In this document: one piece after another, positions 11,056 to 23,596 of the stretch | Layout of the letters: the number at the start of each line of letters is the position of its first letter | How positions within the stretch are numbered: the stretch's first letter is position 1 | NCBI GenBank assembly: GCA_036365515.1 | Contig: CM070877.1 | Span: forward strand, 57,899,475-57,963,474 | Origin: Torymus aiolomorphi | Lineage: Eukaryota; Arthropoda; Insecta; Hymenoptera; Torymidae | DNA: 64,000 nt | Direction: 5' to 3' | The notes under the pieces: generated by a model | The model's input: only the letters and a program-made list of their open reading frames with translations | Database searches by the model: none | Told to the model about the DNA's origin: nothing | Translations under genes and position numbers: made by a program

Positions 11056-11275
11056 CCTAAAATTTAAGCTCTGATTCAATAAAAAATATTGATCTTCCAG
11101 GAAGTTACAGGCAATCAAAGATAGAATACGAAAATGGTTAAAAATACGATCCATTTAATCGATTAAAGTGAAGACAAATTTTTAACCATTTTCATACCCG
11201 ATCTTTGATGGCTTGTAACCTCCTGGAAATCCTGGAAGATCAATATTTTTTAATGAATGAGGGCTTAAATTTTAG
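11056..11275 (+). repeat. Foldback / MITE-like inverted repeat
   Basis: Left end CTAAAATTTAAGC pairs with right end GCTTAAATTTTAG. Arms also share AATATTGATCTTCCAGGA and ATCAAAGAT in inverted order, giving about 85-bp arms with a short loop. There is no coding capacity. The following 400 bp (11276-11680) hold only a second weaker GGGCTTAATTTTTAGG end at 11443. Confidence 0.75.
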
Positions 11276-11761
11276 CTTGTACTGTCTACTTTCATAATTT
11301 TTCTTTCTTGTTTTGGTATCTTAAATACTTACAATGTGACAGTCAATAGAAGAGACATCATTTTTTGATGAAATAGACGATATTTGAGATTAAATTGCCC
11401 ATATCTCAAGAAAAAGGGCCCATTTGACGGATATGTGAGCACTGGGCTTAATTTTTAGGTACCGGAAATGGACTCTCCAATACCCGCTAAAATCCGTATC
11501 CCGCAGCTGAAACCCTCTCCTTGTTAGTATTGGTTACGCTGCTACTGCCGTGCTACCTTCTCCAGCTGGTCTCCTAGAACAAACAAAATTTTGACTTTAG
11601 ATTAACCGTGGTACTTACTACCCAGCTGGCAGTGTGATATATAATGGCGGTAGTCCACTCGACGCTCCTATACATGGGCGGTGTCGTTCTCCTCCTTCAC
11701 TTCTCCTCCACTCTGGCAGTTTCTCCTTTCTCCCTGCGCGGTGGTGGGGGGAGGGGCGCCT

Positions 11762-13013
11762 TTAATGACCCGTGTGTGGAGGCGACCGATCTTCAGTAAC
11801 CGACCCCGCTCTAAGAGCTACCCGAAGGATCTGGTGACACAGTTCTGGCTTCAGGTCTCGAGTGTCCTGCAAGATCTGTGCCAGATACTGCATCGTCTCC
11901 GGGTCAGCTATAGGGTGCGGGGGGGGGGGGCAGCGGTAGCGACTGAGGTGATCTTGTTGTGCTCTCGACCGGGCGAGGGCGGTTGGTAGTTGAACCGAGC
12001 CGTCGCTGACGGCTGACGCTTCTTTCCCGGGTGGGATCGGTCGCTGCGGCTCCTCCGATTTTCTCTCCTCTCGGCCACCGTGAACCTCCCACTCCTGCTG
12101 GCGCTTCCGGTGGTGATCTCCGCAGCGAAGATACTGCTCAATTTCCTCGCCCCGTTGGGCGTGTTGGAGGCGACCGCCCTCGAGAGACAGCTGGCGATGT
12201 AGACTGGCGCCGCCGCTGGTGCTACCGCTCATAATCATCCATCTGCAGCTGCCTCCTCGGGTTGTGCGCCTTCCTTTTCGACCCGGTATCGTGCCTCAGC
12301 CGGATCTCTCCCCACAGAGCGATGGCGGTGGGAGCCGGGGCGATCTACGTGGGCGGTTGTTGAGGCGGCGGCGGCATCGTTGGCAGTTTTGAAGGCCCCT
12401 CCATTTTCGCCAGACATTCTTCCAGCTCCACCTCAGCGGCCCTGCTCTGCCTCGCCTCCTCGCTCTCTACTACTTCTCCTTCCAGGGCGGTGGTTGTCGG
12501 CGGTCCTGCTGCTGCCGGGCACCAGCTCGAGACTGGCAATTTCGAGTGGTGCAGGTGCGCGCGGGCGTCGCAAGATCGTTCGGCTGGGAGCGGTAGGCTT
12601 GGCCGCCGTCTCTAGTGCGGAGTGCGGAAGCTCTAGTGGCTGGATGGAGAGAGGCTCCCCCAATGCCTGGGCTTCCTCCTGCGCCTGCTCGGCACTGGCA
12701 ACCGTCGATTCTCCCCCTCCCTCTTCTCTCTCCTGGACGGTGGTTTCTTCCCTCACTTTCTCCTCTCGCTCGTGGGCGAACGCGGCCTCCGAGGCTCTCA
12801 CCACTCTCTCGCGGGCGACGGTGGCCTCTCTCGCTCTCTCCTCTCTCTCTCATGGGCGAACACGGCCTCGCAGGCCCTCACCTCTCTCGTGGGCGGCAGC
12901 GGCCTCTCTCTCTCCTCTCTCTCTCTCTCGGACGGTTGTCTCCTCTCTTCCTTCGCGGGCGTCCAACCACGCCCCAGCTGGTCCGCCCAGGTAGCGTTTC
13001 ATGGGGTCATGGC
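11762..13013 (-). pseudogene. Arg/Glu-rich coiled-coil-like coding remnant
   Basis: GC-rich segment on the same strand as the Gypsy integrase that ends at 13331. Minus-strand frames (about 13013-12433, 12539-12345, 12238-11762) are rich in Glu, Arg and Ala, with repeats of AFAHEREE type at 12720-12960, and end in a more regular part (MQYLAQILQDTRDLKPE). This suggests a long charged helical protein broken by frameshifts, perhaps a gag or a post-pol ORF. Opposite-strand frames are Ser/Leu-rich and look like its mirror. No domain is certain. Confidence 0.35.
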
Positions 13014-13330
13014 GTGCTCGGCTCCCTCAACATCTGCCGTAACTGACCCAGTAATTCGGGCGACGGGCAGACATGGTCTCTCCCGAGGTCAAATTCCGGG
13101 TAGGGCACATGGGCGGTGGCTGGAGCAGGGCGGTAGATCCTTGGGTGTCTTGGCATGATCTACCTACTAAAAAATGAAAAAAAAAAACGAAAACAAAAAA
13201 ATGAGGGAAACACAACACATCACTCTCATGCAGCAGCTAGCGGCTACCACGAGTCATGTGGAGAAGAGGGAGAGGGCTCTAGCGTGCTTCCGATCACCCT
13301 ATCGCTGGCGTGCTTACTCTCTAATTTCTA

Positions 13331-14650
13331 CTATACTACGCGGCGCGAGGACAGGTAACGCTTTAACTTGCCTACGTGCACCTTCGCATTTCGTCTACTA
13401 CTCTCGATCTTTAACAAATACACAGTCGATGATAATTTCGCAGTTATCTTGTATGGGCCCTCGTATTTCGGCGCCAGCTTAGCGGAAAAACCCTGAGCAG
13501 CGTTTGATAACACATGAACGCGACGCATAGCCTCATCTCCTAAGGCGAATTCCACCGCTCTCTTTCCCCGATTATGATATGTACGTTGCTTTTCGCTGCT
13601 CTCGTCGATGTGTTTCGCCACTAAATCCTTGAGGGCATCTAAGCGGGTAACACGATCTTTCCAAACCTCTGAGTCAAGGCGTAATATAGGTTCTTTCTTC
13701 TCCAACTCTCTTCTCAAACTCTTCACTGGGCGGGGATGGCGTCCATAATTCAAAAACGCCGGCGAGGTCTTCAAGCTGCTCTGCAGGGCCGTATTAATCA
13801 CATGGCGGAACTCGTGGAGGTGCGCCTCCCAGCTTCGATGATTGCCGTCGACAAACGTGGCGATCATGGTCTTCAGGGTTCCGTTGCTCCTCTCCACAGG
13901 GTTCTCTTGCGGATGGTATGGGAGCGTGGTCACGTGGTGAATTCCGTAATCTTCCAATGTCTTTCGTAGTACCTGATTATCAAACTCCTTGTCATTGTCC
14001 GTTAATAGATACTCGGGCGTCTCCCATCTGAATAATATCAGTTCTTCTAACGCCCTCGCCACTGACCTCCCATCCGTCTTCCTCAACGGCTTCAGCTCCA
14101 ACCACCTCGTAAATAAGTCTTGCATCACTAATACGTACCGGTACTGACTCTTGCTCCGCGGCAATTCAATCATGTTGGCGGCTACGACACACCAAGGGCG
14201 TTCTACCACTCGTCTTCCCATCATTCCTTGGGGGCCTTGCTGCGAACTCCTATATCTCTGGCAACTCTCACACGTGCGCACAAAATCGTAGACGTCTCGA
14301 TACACCCCGGGCCAGAAATACTCGCGAGCCACTCGATCGTAGGTCTTTCCGACCCCTAAGTGTCCGGCGGACGTGATGCAGTGACTGTCGTGCAGCACCC
14401 TCTCTCTCTTCTCTTGGGGCGCCACGAGGCGCCACCCTTCTTCACCGTCGGTTACTGGATCCAGCAAGGGATCCTTCTTGTATTTATATAGCAATTCGTC
14501 CTCCACCCGCCAATCAGCATACTTCGTCGGGTACTGGGCAACATCTTGACTCTCCCGGACATACCACTGGTCGGTGGTCTCCTCCAATTCTGCTACCTCT
14601 AACTCATCCTCCTCGAACATCCGTAACAGGACGTTGGGGGCTTTGCGCCT
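13331..14650 (-). pseudogene. pol: Ty3/Gypsy integrase, second element
   Basis: A frame of over 420 residues keeps the HHCC zinc site (DSHCITSAGHLGVG, CESCQRY) and a DDE core. The first acidic position is Asn (VAANMIELPRS where VAxDxxGP is usual). The second (LLTDNDKEF) and the Glu (NPVERSNG) are kept. The C-terminal part (YEGPYKITAKLSSTVYLL, VHVGKLKRY) is the usual SH3-like end. So the fold is intact but the catalytic triad is not. It overlaps the RNase H frame around 14600-14650, where a frameshift separates the two. Confidence 0.88.
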
Positions 14651-15000
14651 TTCCGATGGGCGATGTCAAAATCCCATTGCTGCAACTCTAAGGCCCACCT
14701 TGCCAGTTTGCCTGTTGTCTCTTTCATGGTTCTTGGCCATTTGAGAACGCTGTGGTCGGTAAAGGCGGTGAAAACATAGCCTCCGAGGTAGGGGCGTAGT
14801 TTCTTCAGAGACCATACCAAGGCTAGGCACTCACGTTCGGTGGTGGTGTAGTTTCCTTCGGCTAAATTCAGCGCGCGGCTGAGGTATAAGATAGGGTGTT
14901 CTCCATCTTCGTGTTCCTGCACCAACACGGCGCCTAAGGCTGAACCACTCGAATCACACTGAACTATGAAAGATTTGCTAAAGTCTGGGTGGGCGAGCAC
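14599..15000 (-). pseudogene. pol: Ty3/Gypsy RNase H fragment, 5'-truncated
   Basis: Residues include FIVQCDSSGSALGAVL, the Glu in TTERECLALVWSLKKLRPY and FTAFTDHSVLKW, the three acidic blocks of Gypsy RNase H. Homology stops abruptly at 15000, so the RT is missing. The next 270 bp (15001-15269) match nothing I know. The end is frameshifted into the integrase frame near 14640. Confidence 0.85.
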
Positions 15001-15269
15001 CGCACAGTGTGACGAAATCCACTAAATATCCGCTTCAAGCCAATTTTGGTTTAAAAAATCTGAAAAAAATTGGATTCGCTTCCTTTTGCAATATACTTTA
15101 AGAAACCATTTCCCCCGATGGGCACAGGAATGGTTATTAATATGCAATAGTAGTCATTTGAAGTGGGGTATCGCGGAGTCGATTTTTCTCACAGTAATCC
15201 GGGAAAAAATGATTTATATATGGCTATATATACTCATATATAAAAATCTACATGGACATATTGGGTATA

Positions 15270-16427
15270 CAAATAAGTTTTCGCCGTTTTCAAGAGATGG
15301 CTCCACCGACAAGATTACTTTGAAATCGTCAGATCTAAAATGCCACATAGTAAGTTTGGACACCTGGCAACAACATAACCTTAAAATACTATTGACTTTG
15401 TATTGGCAGTATACATTTTTTTTTGATCGAAAATGTCGAGTTTTGTACCGAATAAGCGTCATTTGCGGGAAGTTTTGATTTATTTATTTCATTTAAAGAA
15501 ATCTGCTGGTGAGGCGCATCGGTCGCTTCTAGAAGTTTACGGTGATGCTGCTTTAAGTGAGAGAAGTTGTCGTGAGTGGTTTTAAAAGTTTGAAGACGCT
15601 GAGTTAGAGGCATTACTGGACCAAGACTCATGCCAAACTGAAGAGCAGCTCGCAGAAAGCTTGGGAGTGACTCAACAAGCGATTTCACATTGTCTCAACA
15701 CCATTGGTATGGTACAAAAGCAAGGAAATTGGATTCCGCATGAACTGAAACTCAGAGACGTCGAGCGCCGTCTTTTCACGTGCGAACAACTTCTCCAAAG
15801 ATAAAGATGAAAGAGTTTTTTGCATCGAATAGTGATGGGGGATAAAAAGTGCATCTACTACGACAACCCAAAACATAGGAAATCATGGGGTAAGCCCGGC
15901 CATGTACCAACTTCAACGGCCAAACCGAATATTTATGGCAAAAAGTTAATGTTGTGCATTTGGTGGGGTCAGCTTGGAGTAATCTATTACGAGCTACTCC
16001 AGCCTAACGAAACTATCACTGGAGAACGTTATCAAAAGCAACTGTTGCAATTGAGTAGAGAATTGAAGCTTAAACGCCCCCAATAGGCCAAAAGACATGA
16101 CAAAGTGATTTTTCAGCACGACAACGCTCGGCCACATGTTGCAAAAGTCGTCAAGGATACTTTGGAAGCTTTACAATGGGATGTCTTACCCCACCCGTCG
16201 GATTCACCAGACATTGCTCCTTCGGACTACCACTTCTTCCGGTCGATGGGTCGATTCTTGGATAGCTTCAAAAGACGAGCAGTTCTTCCGAGATGGAATC
16301 CGTAAATTGCCAGAAAGATGGCAAAAAGTAGTAGCCAATGACGGACAATATTTTGAATAAAATGTAAGGTATATGTTTTTAACAATAAATTGACAATTTT
16401 TATAAAAAAACGGCGGAAACTTATTTG
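15270..16427 (+). mobile_element. mariner-family DNA transposon, inactive
   Basis: Inverted ends CAAATAAGTTTTCGCCG (15270) and CGGCGGAAACTTATTTG (16411-16427) are flanked by TA on both sides (15268-15269, 16428-16429), the target duplication of Tc1/mariner elements. The total of 1158 bp is slightly short of the usual 1.3 kb. It sits in DNA rich in ATATAT. Confidence 0.9.
15433..16360 (+). pseudogene. mariner transposase pseudogene
   Basis: ATG at 15433 opens the N-terminal helix-turn-helix region (LREVLIYLFHLKKSAGEAHR). The catalytic part shows MGDKKCIYYDN, FQHDNARPHVA and SPDIAPSDYHFF, the three Asp of the D,D34D triad. In-frame stops lie at about 15583, 15802, 15808 and 16084. The acidic linker after the first helix-turn-helix is deleted, and a frameshift near 16265 moves the C terminus into another frame. 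It cannot make a working enzyme. Confidence 0.9.
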
Positions 16428-16544
16428 TATTTACAATATATGACCATATGTGATTATATATAACCATATTTGATCATATATGGATTTTGTCTCTATATAA
16501 AAATACATGTTTGTATATAAGCAAGTATAGTCATACATGACTAT

Positions 16545-16549
16545 ATATG

Positions 16550-16592
<43 letters not shown>
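16545..16592. repeat. (AT)n microsatellite
   Basis: Uninterrupted AT repeat next to the mariner. Further (AT)n tracts lie at about 16836-16888 and 17128-17156. Confidence 0.95.
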
Positions 16593-16598
<6 letters not shown>

Positions 16599-16604
16599 CT
16601 GCAA

Positions 16605-16829
16605 CGGTTCGTTCCGGGACGTTTACACTGTACATCGCTGTTATTTCCGGGACGCGCTGTTTTTTCCGGGACGTCCCGGAAATTTTTCTGTACGTAAGCG
16701 TTATTTCTGGGACGCGTCTAGAGTCAATAACCCCAGGGATATTATTTCTTTAGTCACGCGCTTATATAGGGAACTCTGAAGAGATAAACTATAGGACCCT
16801 GTAGATTACCAGAAATAACGTGTATAGGT

Positions 16830-16893
<64 letters not shown>

Positions 16894-17110
16894 CATTTCT
16901 CGAAAGGGGTTTATAAAGCCCGTTTTTTTATATATAGGGGTTTATCTAGCCCGATTTTGATTATGCAGCCCAGGCTTCATAATATTTCTAAATATAGAGG
17001 TTTATGCGGCCCGGCCTAGAGTCTATAACCCCAGGGTCCATTATTTCTTTAGTCACTTGCCATAGGGAACTCTGGGCTGTAGGTACTAATATACGGTCTT
17101 GGGCTACATA
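16605..17110. repeat. Diverged repeat cluster (CCGGGACG and AACCCCAGGG blocks)
   Basis: CCGGGACG occurs several times at 16613-16705. A block of about 60 bp (AATAACCCCAGGG through TAGGGAACTCTG) occurs at about 16711-16779 and again at about 17019-17076. TTTATNNNGCCCG-like units recur at 16909-17010. No coding function is visible. Confidence 0.6.
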
Positions 17111-17124
17111 AACCCCTATAAGTT

Positions 17125-17156
<32 letters not shown>

Positions 17157-17325
17157 CTAGGGAGGGTACCCCCCTGCTCGCTCCGCTCGCCAACCCCCCA
17201 TTAGTAAGTGGACTTTTTATTTATCAGTTTTTGTTCTAAAATTAAAAAAAATAGTAGAGATTATTATATAGATATTATTAAAAAAAAGTAAGGATCATAA
17301 GTCTTTATCTAAAAAATATTTAACG

Positions 17326-18087
17326 TACGAGCATGGCATCACAGTTTCTAGGAGTGAGGTTATGTGACGTTTTCGACCCTGAAATCAAAGATTAAGTACA
17401 AATAACTTTCTGTACGGTATGTGGAAAAATTGTATATTGCCTTCGGTAGCAATGAGGACCACAAACGCACGCCAGTTGTGCCTTCGCTTCGCTTGATCCT
17501 GAAATTATGGATAAGCACAAATAATTTTCTGTACGACATATGAGGAAATTGTATATCTCTAGGTAAAGGTAATATATGGGCTGAACAGTGACAGAGACTC
17601 TATATAATATATAAAAGATATAAAAAGTCTATCTTTTCCACGCCACCTAAGAGGTAGGCACCTTTTTTTATAGAGGTTTCCCCTTTTTTACTATCTTTGA
17701 ATTCATTTTCCATTAAATATGTCATTTTTTGTTTTTGTAATAAAAATTTAGTAAAAAAAGGCCTATTCCTCTGTTAAAAAACTGTATAATTTTCAAGTAT
17801 TACTTTTATTCTATTAAATAAACATATGTTATATTTTTAAACATTTTTATAGTTATGTAAATAACATAAATTTTAAACTTGAAAGTCATTCAAAGCTTTT
17901 GAACTTCATATTGATTTCAAAGGTCGGTCAAAGTATGACGCTAAATATATTAATTATGAAGGTCGCTGAAAGCAGACCGAAACTTAAATCGAAACCGTTG
18001 TTGAATTCTAAAAGTAGATCGATTTTGAAGGTTAACCAAAAGATCAGTTTGTAAGTCATTGAAAATATATTAATTTTAAAGGTTGTT
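17326..18087 (+). repeat. Outer part of left inverted arm
   Basis: Matches the right arm (27830-28437) in inverted order, including GTGACGTTTTCGA, CATATGTTATATTTTTAAAC and GAAGGTCGCTGAAAGCAGAC. It has an extra internal duplication (17378-17443 and 17498-17565, both with ACAAATAA-TTTCTGTACG) that the right arm lacks. Confidence 0.8.
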
Positions 18088-18171
18088 AATTATTTTATGA
18101 AGCTAATGGCCATATCTACCAGTGAATGGTGATTTTTTTTAAAAAATTAAAAAATAAAAAACACCATAATC

Positions 18172-18215
18172 TTCGACGTTTCGGAGACTTTATTCATATC
18201 TCCCTCTTCAGGAAT
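18172..18215 (-). ncRNA. Hammerhead ribozyme core in Penelope pseudo-LTR (minus copy)
   Basis: On the minus strand: CTGAAGA (18211-18205), a stem II with GGAGA and TCTCC arms, then GAAACGTC (18182-18175). This gives the conserved core with a two-pair stem III, as in the minimal hammerheads described in Penelope-like elements. Confidence 0.7.
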
Positions 18216-19432
18216 ATATAATTAATAATTTAAGAAATTTAACACACTGTTTTTTTTAAAATAACACAAATATACGACGACTTACAATCCTTAATTACAT
18301 ATCGTAATGTCAAGTAGTTTATGCGGGCAACAATCCGCTCGTCAGTGATTTTAGAAAACAATTTTCTCGCTTTATATATTCAAGTAACATTTAAATGTGT
18401 AAGTGCGTATCTAATTCACCACTACAACATAAACAATGAAAGAGTGGGAGAAAGGCAAACCGTAAGAGTCGAAGAGAGCGAAGAGAGATACCAGGGCGAC
18501 ACGTATTGGCGAAAGTAACCCTAATAACCTTAGTCTCTATAATACAAGACTATGGATACTTCCATTATACATGCGTTCCTAGTAACCTTTTAGCTAACGT
18601 ACATGGATGTTATATTTCTTTAGAGACCAAAAATTCACAATTATTTATCAGAGTATTATATACATACGGTAGTCTACTAATTTCAAATTGTTTATTAATA
18701 AAGTTATTTTGTGTATGAATAAATAGAGCTTCGGAGAATAATCATTTTTCTTTATTGCTTTCGATATCTAGTATCTTTACGTTTTGAAAATTAATTGTGT
18801 GACTATTATCTTGTGTGTGAATAAATAATGATGAATTTTGATCTCTATCACAGTACTTTTTTGATGTTCTTTTATTCTAACATTCAGACGCCTACTAGTC
18901 TGCCCTACGTATGACGCGTTACAATTGTTACAATTTATCTTATAAACCGTTTTGCATTATTATATTTTACATTTTTGTCCTTACCTAATTTTATAATATT
19001 ATTTAGTTTATTAATCGTACTAAAAATTACATTAGTGTTACATTTAATAAAAAAGTTTTTTATCGAACATTCCATTTCTTTGACAAATGGTAGAACAATA
19101 AATTTTTCTTATTTACATTATTGAAAATTATTGTGGTATTCTGTGAAGTGTTATTATTAAATTTTATCTTTTTTAACCTTTTTTAATATGATAATCTATT
19201 ATGTCTTGTGGATAATCATTGTTTTTTAATAATAATTTTATGAACGAAATATTTTTTTCCTGAAAACTACTATGTGATAATTTTATTGCTCGATCAATTA
19301 AACAATAAATAATAGCAATTTTATTACTTTGGGGATGGTGAGAATTGTAATTTAGATACCGGCCTGAAAAAGTTGGTTTTTTATACCAATTTGTAATAAT
19401 ATTTCTATGATCATTTATAATAATTTCAATGT

Positions 19433-20284
19433 CTAAAAACTTATACTATTGTTCTTGGGTTTTTCAACCGTAAATTGTAAATTCAAATCGTACGCATTAA
19501 ATATCTTTAACGTATTATCAATGTCATTCTTGTGTATACACAGTACAATATCATCCACATAACGATAATAAAATAGCGGTTTAAATTGTAATTTATTAAT
19601 ACAGTAAGATTCTAAATCATCCATGACTATGTCTGACAGTATTGGACTTATTGGATTACCCATGGCTGATCCAAAAGTCTGTCTATAAAATTTTCCGTTA
19701 AATTGAAAGAAATTATTATTTAAGATAAACTTAATAACATGGAGGAATTCAGAACAATTAATGTTAATTTTATTATACAATTGATGCCACCTTTTTTCGA
19801 TAGCATTACAAACTAAATATTCTGGGACATTCGTAAACAAACTGATTACATCGAAACTTATGATCTCATGATCTAATGGAATATACAAGTTATCGATTTT
19901 TTCTTTTAATTTTAAACTATTATCTATGTGAGATTTAGGAGTTTTAAGATTATTCTGTAGGAATTTTGCAAAAAACTTTGAAACAAAATACGTTGGTGAA
20001 TTTACAGTCGAAATTATAGGTCTTACTGGAAAACCAGTTTTATGTATTTTGATTAATCCGTATGCTTTTGATATGTTAAATTTTTGTAAAATTGGAAGAA
20101 ACTTTTTTTCATTACCCATAAAATCTATTTTATTGAGCCATTTAATTAACTCATTAGTTTTTCTTTCAAGACTAGGCAACGGATTCTTTTTAATTTTTTC
20201 ATAATATTTCTTATCACAAAATAATAGTTCTGTTTTTTCTGAATATGTGGACTTTTTAATTATGACAGTTGCATTTCCCTTATC
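19433..20284 (-). pseudogene. Penelope-like RT fragment (inverted copy)
   Basis: Starts inside the protein at the ADKGNATVIIKKSTY region (20284 is the truncation point) and runs through AYGLIKIHKTGFPVRPIIS, FGSAMGNPISPILSDIVM and the active site YYRYVDDIVLCIH. The frame ends at 19433 because one T is missing in a T-run that the plus copy keeps. The GIY-YIG part follows in other frames down to about 18730 and is frameshifted. In contrast to the plus copy, this fragment reads through the A-run near 20105 without a shift. Confidence 0.88.
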
Positions 20285-20633
20285 ATTTAAATGTTACTTG
20301 AATATATAAAGCGAGAAAATTGTTTTCTAAAATCACTGACGAGCGGATTGTTGCCCGCATAAACTACTTGACATTACGATATGTAATTAAGGATTGTAAG
20401 TCGTCGTATATTTGTGTTATTTTTAAAAAAACAGTGTGTTAAATTTCTTAAATTATTAATTATAGATTCCTGAAGAGGGATATATGAATAAAGTCTCCGA
20501 AACGTCGAAGATTATGGTGTTTTTTATTTTTTAATTTTTTAAAAAATCACCTTTCACTGGTAGATATGGCCATTAGCTTCATAAAATAATTTACAATACT
20601 CTACCATTAGCTGAGATCAACAACTTAAAATTA
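20285..20633 (+). repeat. 5' pseudo-LTR of Penelope-like element 1
   Basis: Nearly the same sequence as 23597-23949, from ATTTAAATGTTACTTGAATA to CAACTTAAAATTA. It contains a hammerhead core and precedes the ORF start by 64 bp. Confidence 0.88.
20466..20510 (+). ncRNA. Hammerhead ribozyme core, 5' pseudo-LTR
   Basis: CTGAAGA at 20470-20476 and GAAACGTC at 20499-20506. Stem II is weakened here: GGGATA replaces the GGGAGA of the other copies while the TCTCC side is unchanged. Confidence 0.62.
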
Positions 20634-20696
20634 TATACAACGTTTGGCCTGGAATACGTTGTTTGAGAGTTCGAGAAAACCATTCATCTCAACACC

Positions 20697-23383
20697 ATGA
20701 TGACTACATTGAAGGCGCATCATCAAGATGGAAATTTAACACACACGGTAAACCAACACAATACACATCGAGAATTATTAAAACACTACTTAATAAATAG
20801 AAAGGACTTAAATTTAAACTTAGTACTACATATAGTTTTCACAATATTCGGCTTTATTATAAGAAAAAAATTTTATAAACTAACGAAAACATTATACAAT
20901 TTAAAATACTATAGAGAACATTTGAAATTCTTAATTAAATGCAGATTTTATAGTGTGGTTCCCAATCATTTGAAATTTATTACTAAGAACTTAAGAAATA
21001 ATCACATGTTCTCAAATAAGTGCAAAATTAAACAAAACAAATTAGCTGATAATATAATCATTCAACTGTTAAACATCGAGATTATAGATATTCACATGAA
21101 AATTGTACAAATAAATAAATTAATTGATAAAATGTCGAAAGAATTGCATAATTTCGTAGGTATAGATATTTGTTCTTGGTTCATAGATTATTACAATACT
21201 AAACTCACATTTGTTATGACTAAAGTTACAATGAAATTGGAAAAAAAACTCGATGTTCTGTATTTTAGAAAATATAAGAAAGTGATAGATAAAGATAGAT
21301 ATAGAGATGAGGATAATACTAGTGTCAATAATATGATCGGGGTCAATCTCCCGAACAATAACACACAGGTCACCAACCCTTGCATAGCAAGTAAATGGTG
21401 TGTTAATGTCTCGGGGATTCAACTTCCAACGTACGTTATAGATATACTAAAGTTGGGTGAAAAGTTTAATTACAATAACAGATTTGATAATAAGTTAGCA
21501 TTAAATTACGTAAAAAACTTTGAATCCTTTTTAAAAAATGACATTGATGAAGAGAATATCCCAAAGTTAAGAGCAAAGTTTCTTAACACGATTAAAAAAT
21601 TTTATAATAAAGATCTTGCTACAAATTCTCATGCAGATAAAAAGTTTAAAATAGATTTAGAAAAAACAAAAAAGTTCATAAAACATCACCCAGATATCTT
21701 AATAACTAGAGCTGATAAGGGAAATGCAACTGTCATAATTAAAAAGTCCACATATTCAGAAAAAACAGAACTATTATTTTGTGATGAGAAATATTATGAA
21801 AAAATTAAAAAGAATCCGTTGCCTAGTCTTGAAAGAAAAACTAATGAGTTAATTAAATGGCTCAATAAAATAGATTTTATGGGTAATGAAAAAAGTTTCT
21901 TCCAATTTTACAAAAATTTAACATATCAAAAGCATACGGATTAATCAAAATACATAAAACTGGTTTTCCAGTAAGACCTATAATTTCGACTGTAAATTCA
22001 CCAACGTATTTTGTTTCAAAGTTTTTTGCAAAATTCCTACAGAATAATCTTAAAACTCCTAAATCTCACATAGATAATAGTTTAAAATTAAAAGAAAAAA
22101 TCGATAACTTGTATATTCCATTAGATCATGAGATCATAAGTTTCGATGTAATCAGTTTGTTTACGAATGTCTCAGAATATTTAGTTTGTAATGCTATCGA
22201 AAAAAGGTGGCATCAATTGTATAATAAAATTAACATTAATTGTTCTGAATTCCTCCATGTTATTAAGTTTATCTTAAATAATAATTTCTTTCAATTTAAC
22301 GGAAAATTTTATAGACAGACTTTTGGATCAGCCATGGGTAATCCAATAAGTCCAATACTGTCAGACATAGTCATGGATGATTTAGAATCTTACTGTATTA
22401 ATAAATTACAATTTAAACCGCTATTTTATTATCGTTATGTGGATGATATTGTACTGTGTATACACAAGAATGACATTGATAATACGTTAAAGATATTTAA
22501 TGCGTACGATTTGAATTTACAATTTACGGTTGAAAAACCCAAGAACAATAGTATAAGTTTTTTAGACATTGAAATTATTATAAATGATCATAGAAATATT
22601 ATTACAAATTGGTATAAAAAACCAACTTTTTCAGGCCGGTATCTAAATTACAATTCTCACCATCCCCAAAGTAATAAAATTGCTATTATTTATTGTTTAA
22701 TTGATCGAGCAATAAAATTATCACATAGTAGTTTTCAGGAAAAAAATATTTCGTTCATAAAATTATTATTAAAAAACAATGATTATCCACAAGACATAAT
22801 AGATTATCATATTAAAAAAAGGTTAAAAAAGATAAAATTTAATAATAACACTTCACAGAATACCACAATAATTTTCAATAATGTAAATAAGAAAAAATTT
22901 ATTGTTCTACCATTTGTCAAAGAAATGGAATGTTCGATAAAAAACTTTTTTATTAAATGTAACACTAATGTAATTTTTAGTACGATTAATAAACTAAATA
23001 ATATTATAAAATTAGGTAAGGACAAAAATGTAAAATATAATAATGCAAACGTAGTTTATAAGATAAATTGTAACGCGTCATACGTAGGGCAGACTAGTAG
23101 GCGTCTGAATGTTAGAATAAAAGAACATCAAAAAAAGTACTGTGATAGAGATCAAAATTCATCATTATTTATTCACACACAAGATAATAGTCACACAATT
23201 AATTTTCAAAACGTAAAGATACTAGATATCGAAAGCAATAAAGAAAAAAGATTATTCTCCGAAGCTCTATTTATTCATACACAAAATAACTTTATTAATA
23301 AACAATTTGAAATTAGTAGACTACCGTATGTATATAATACTCTGATAAATAATTGTGAATTTTTGGTCTCTAAAGAAATATAA
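20697..23383 (+). pseudogene. Penelope-like RT with GIY-YIG endonuclease, one frameshift
   Basis: ATG at 20697 starts an Asn/Lys-rich protein of near full family length (about 830 residues if the shift is ignored). The N-terminal region includes TRADKGNATVIIKKS. RT follows with FGSAMGNPISPILSD and YYRYVDDIVLCIH. The C-terminal GIY-YIG nuclease shows ASYVGQTSRRLNVRIKEHQ; it would nick target DNA to prime reverse transcription. A missing A in an A-run near 21890 breaks the frame: the first part ends at 21944, and the remainder is open to the stop at 23381. No other break was seen. The pseudo-LTRs flank it. Confidence 0.88.
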
Positions 23384-23596
23384 CATCCATGTACGTTAGC
23401 TAAAAGGTTACTAGGAACGCATGTATAATGGAAGTATCCATAGTCTTGTATTATAGAGACTAAGGTTATTAGGGTTACTTTCGCCAATACGTGTCGCCCT
23501 GGTATCTCTCTTCGCTCTCTTCGACTCTTACGGTTTGCCTTTCTCCCACTCTTTCATTGTTTATGTTGTAGTGGTGAATTAGATACGCACTTACAC

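Noticed and set aside
12380..13158. Plus-strand Ser/Leu/Arg-rich frames
   Set aside because: They mirror the charged minus-strand coding remnant; low complexity keeps several frames open at once.
18321..18718. Small plus-strand frames, repeated inverted at 23275-23672
   Set aside because: They lie in Penelope 3' noncoding sequence and occur in both copies only because the copies are duplicates.
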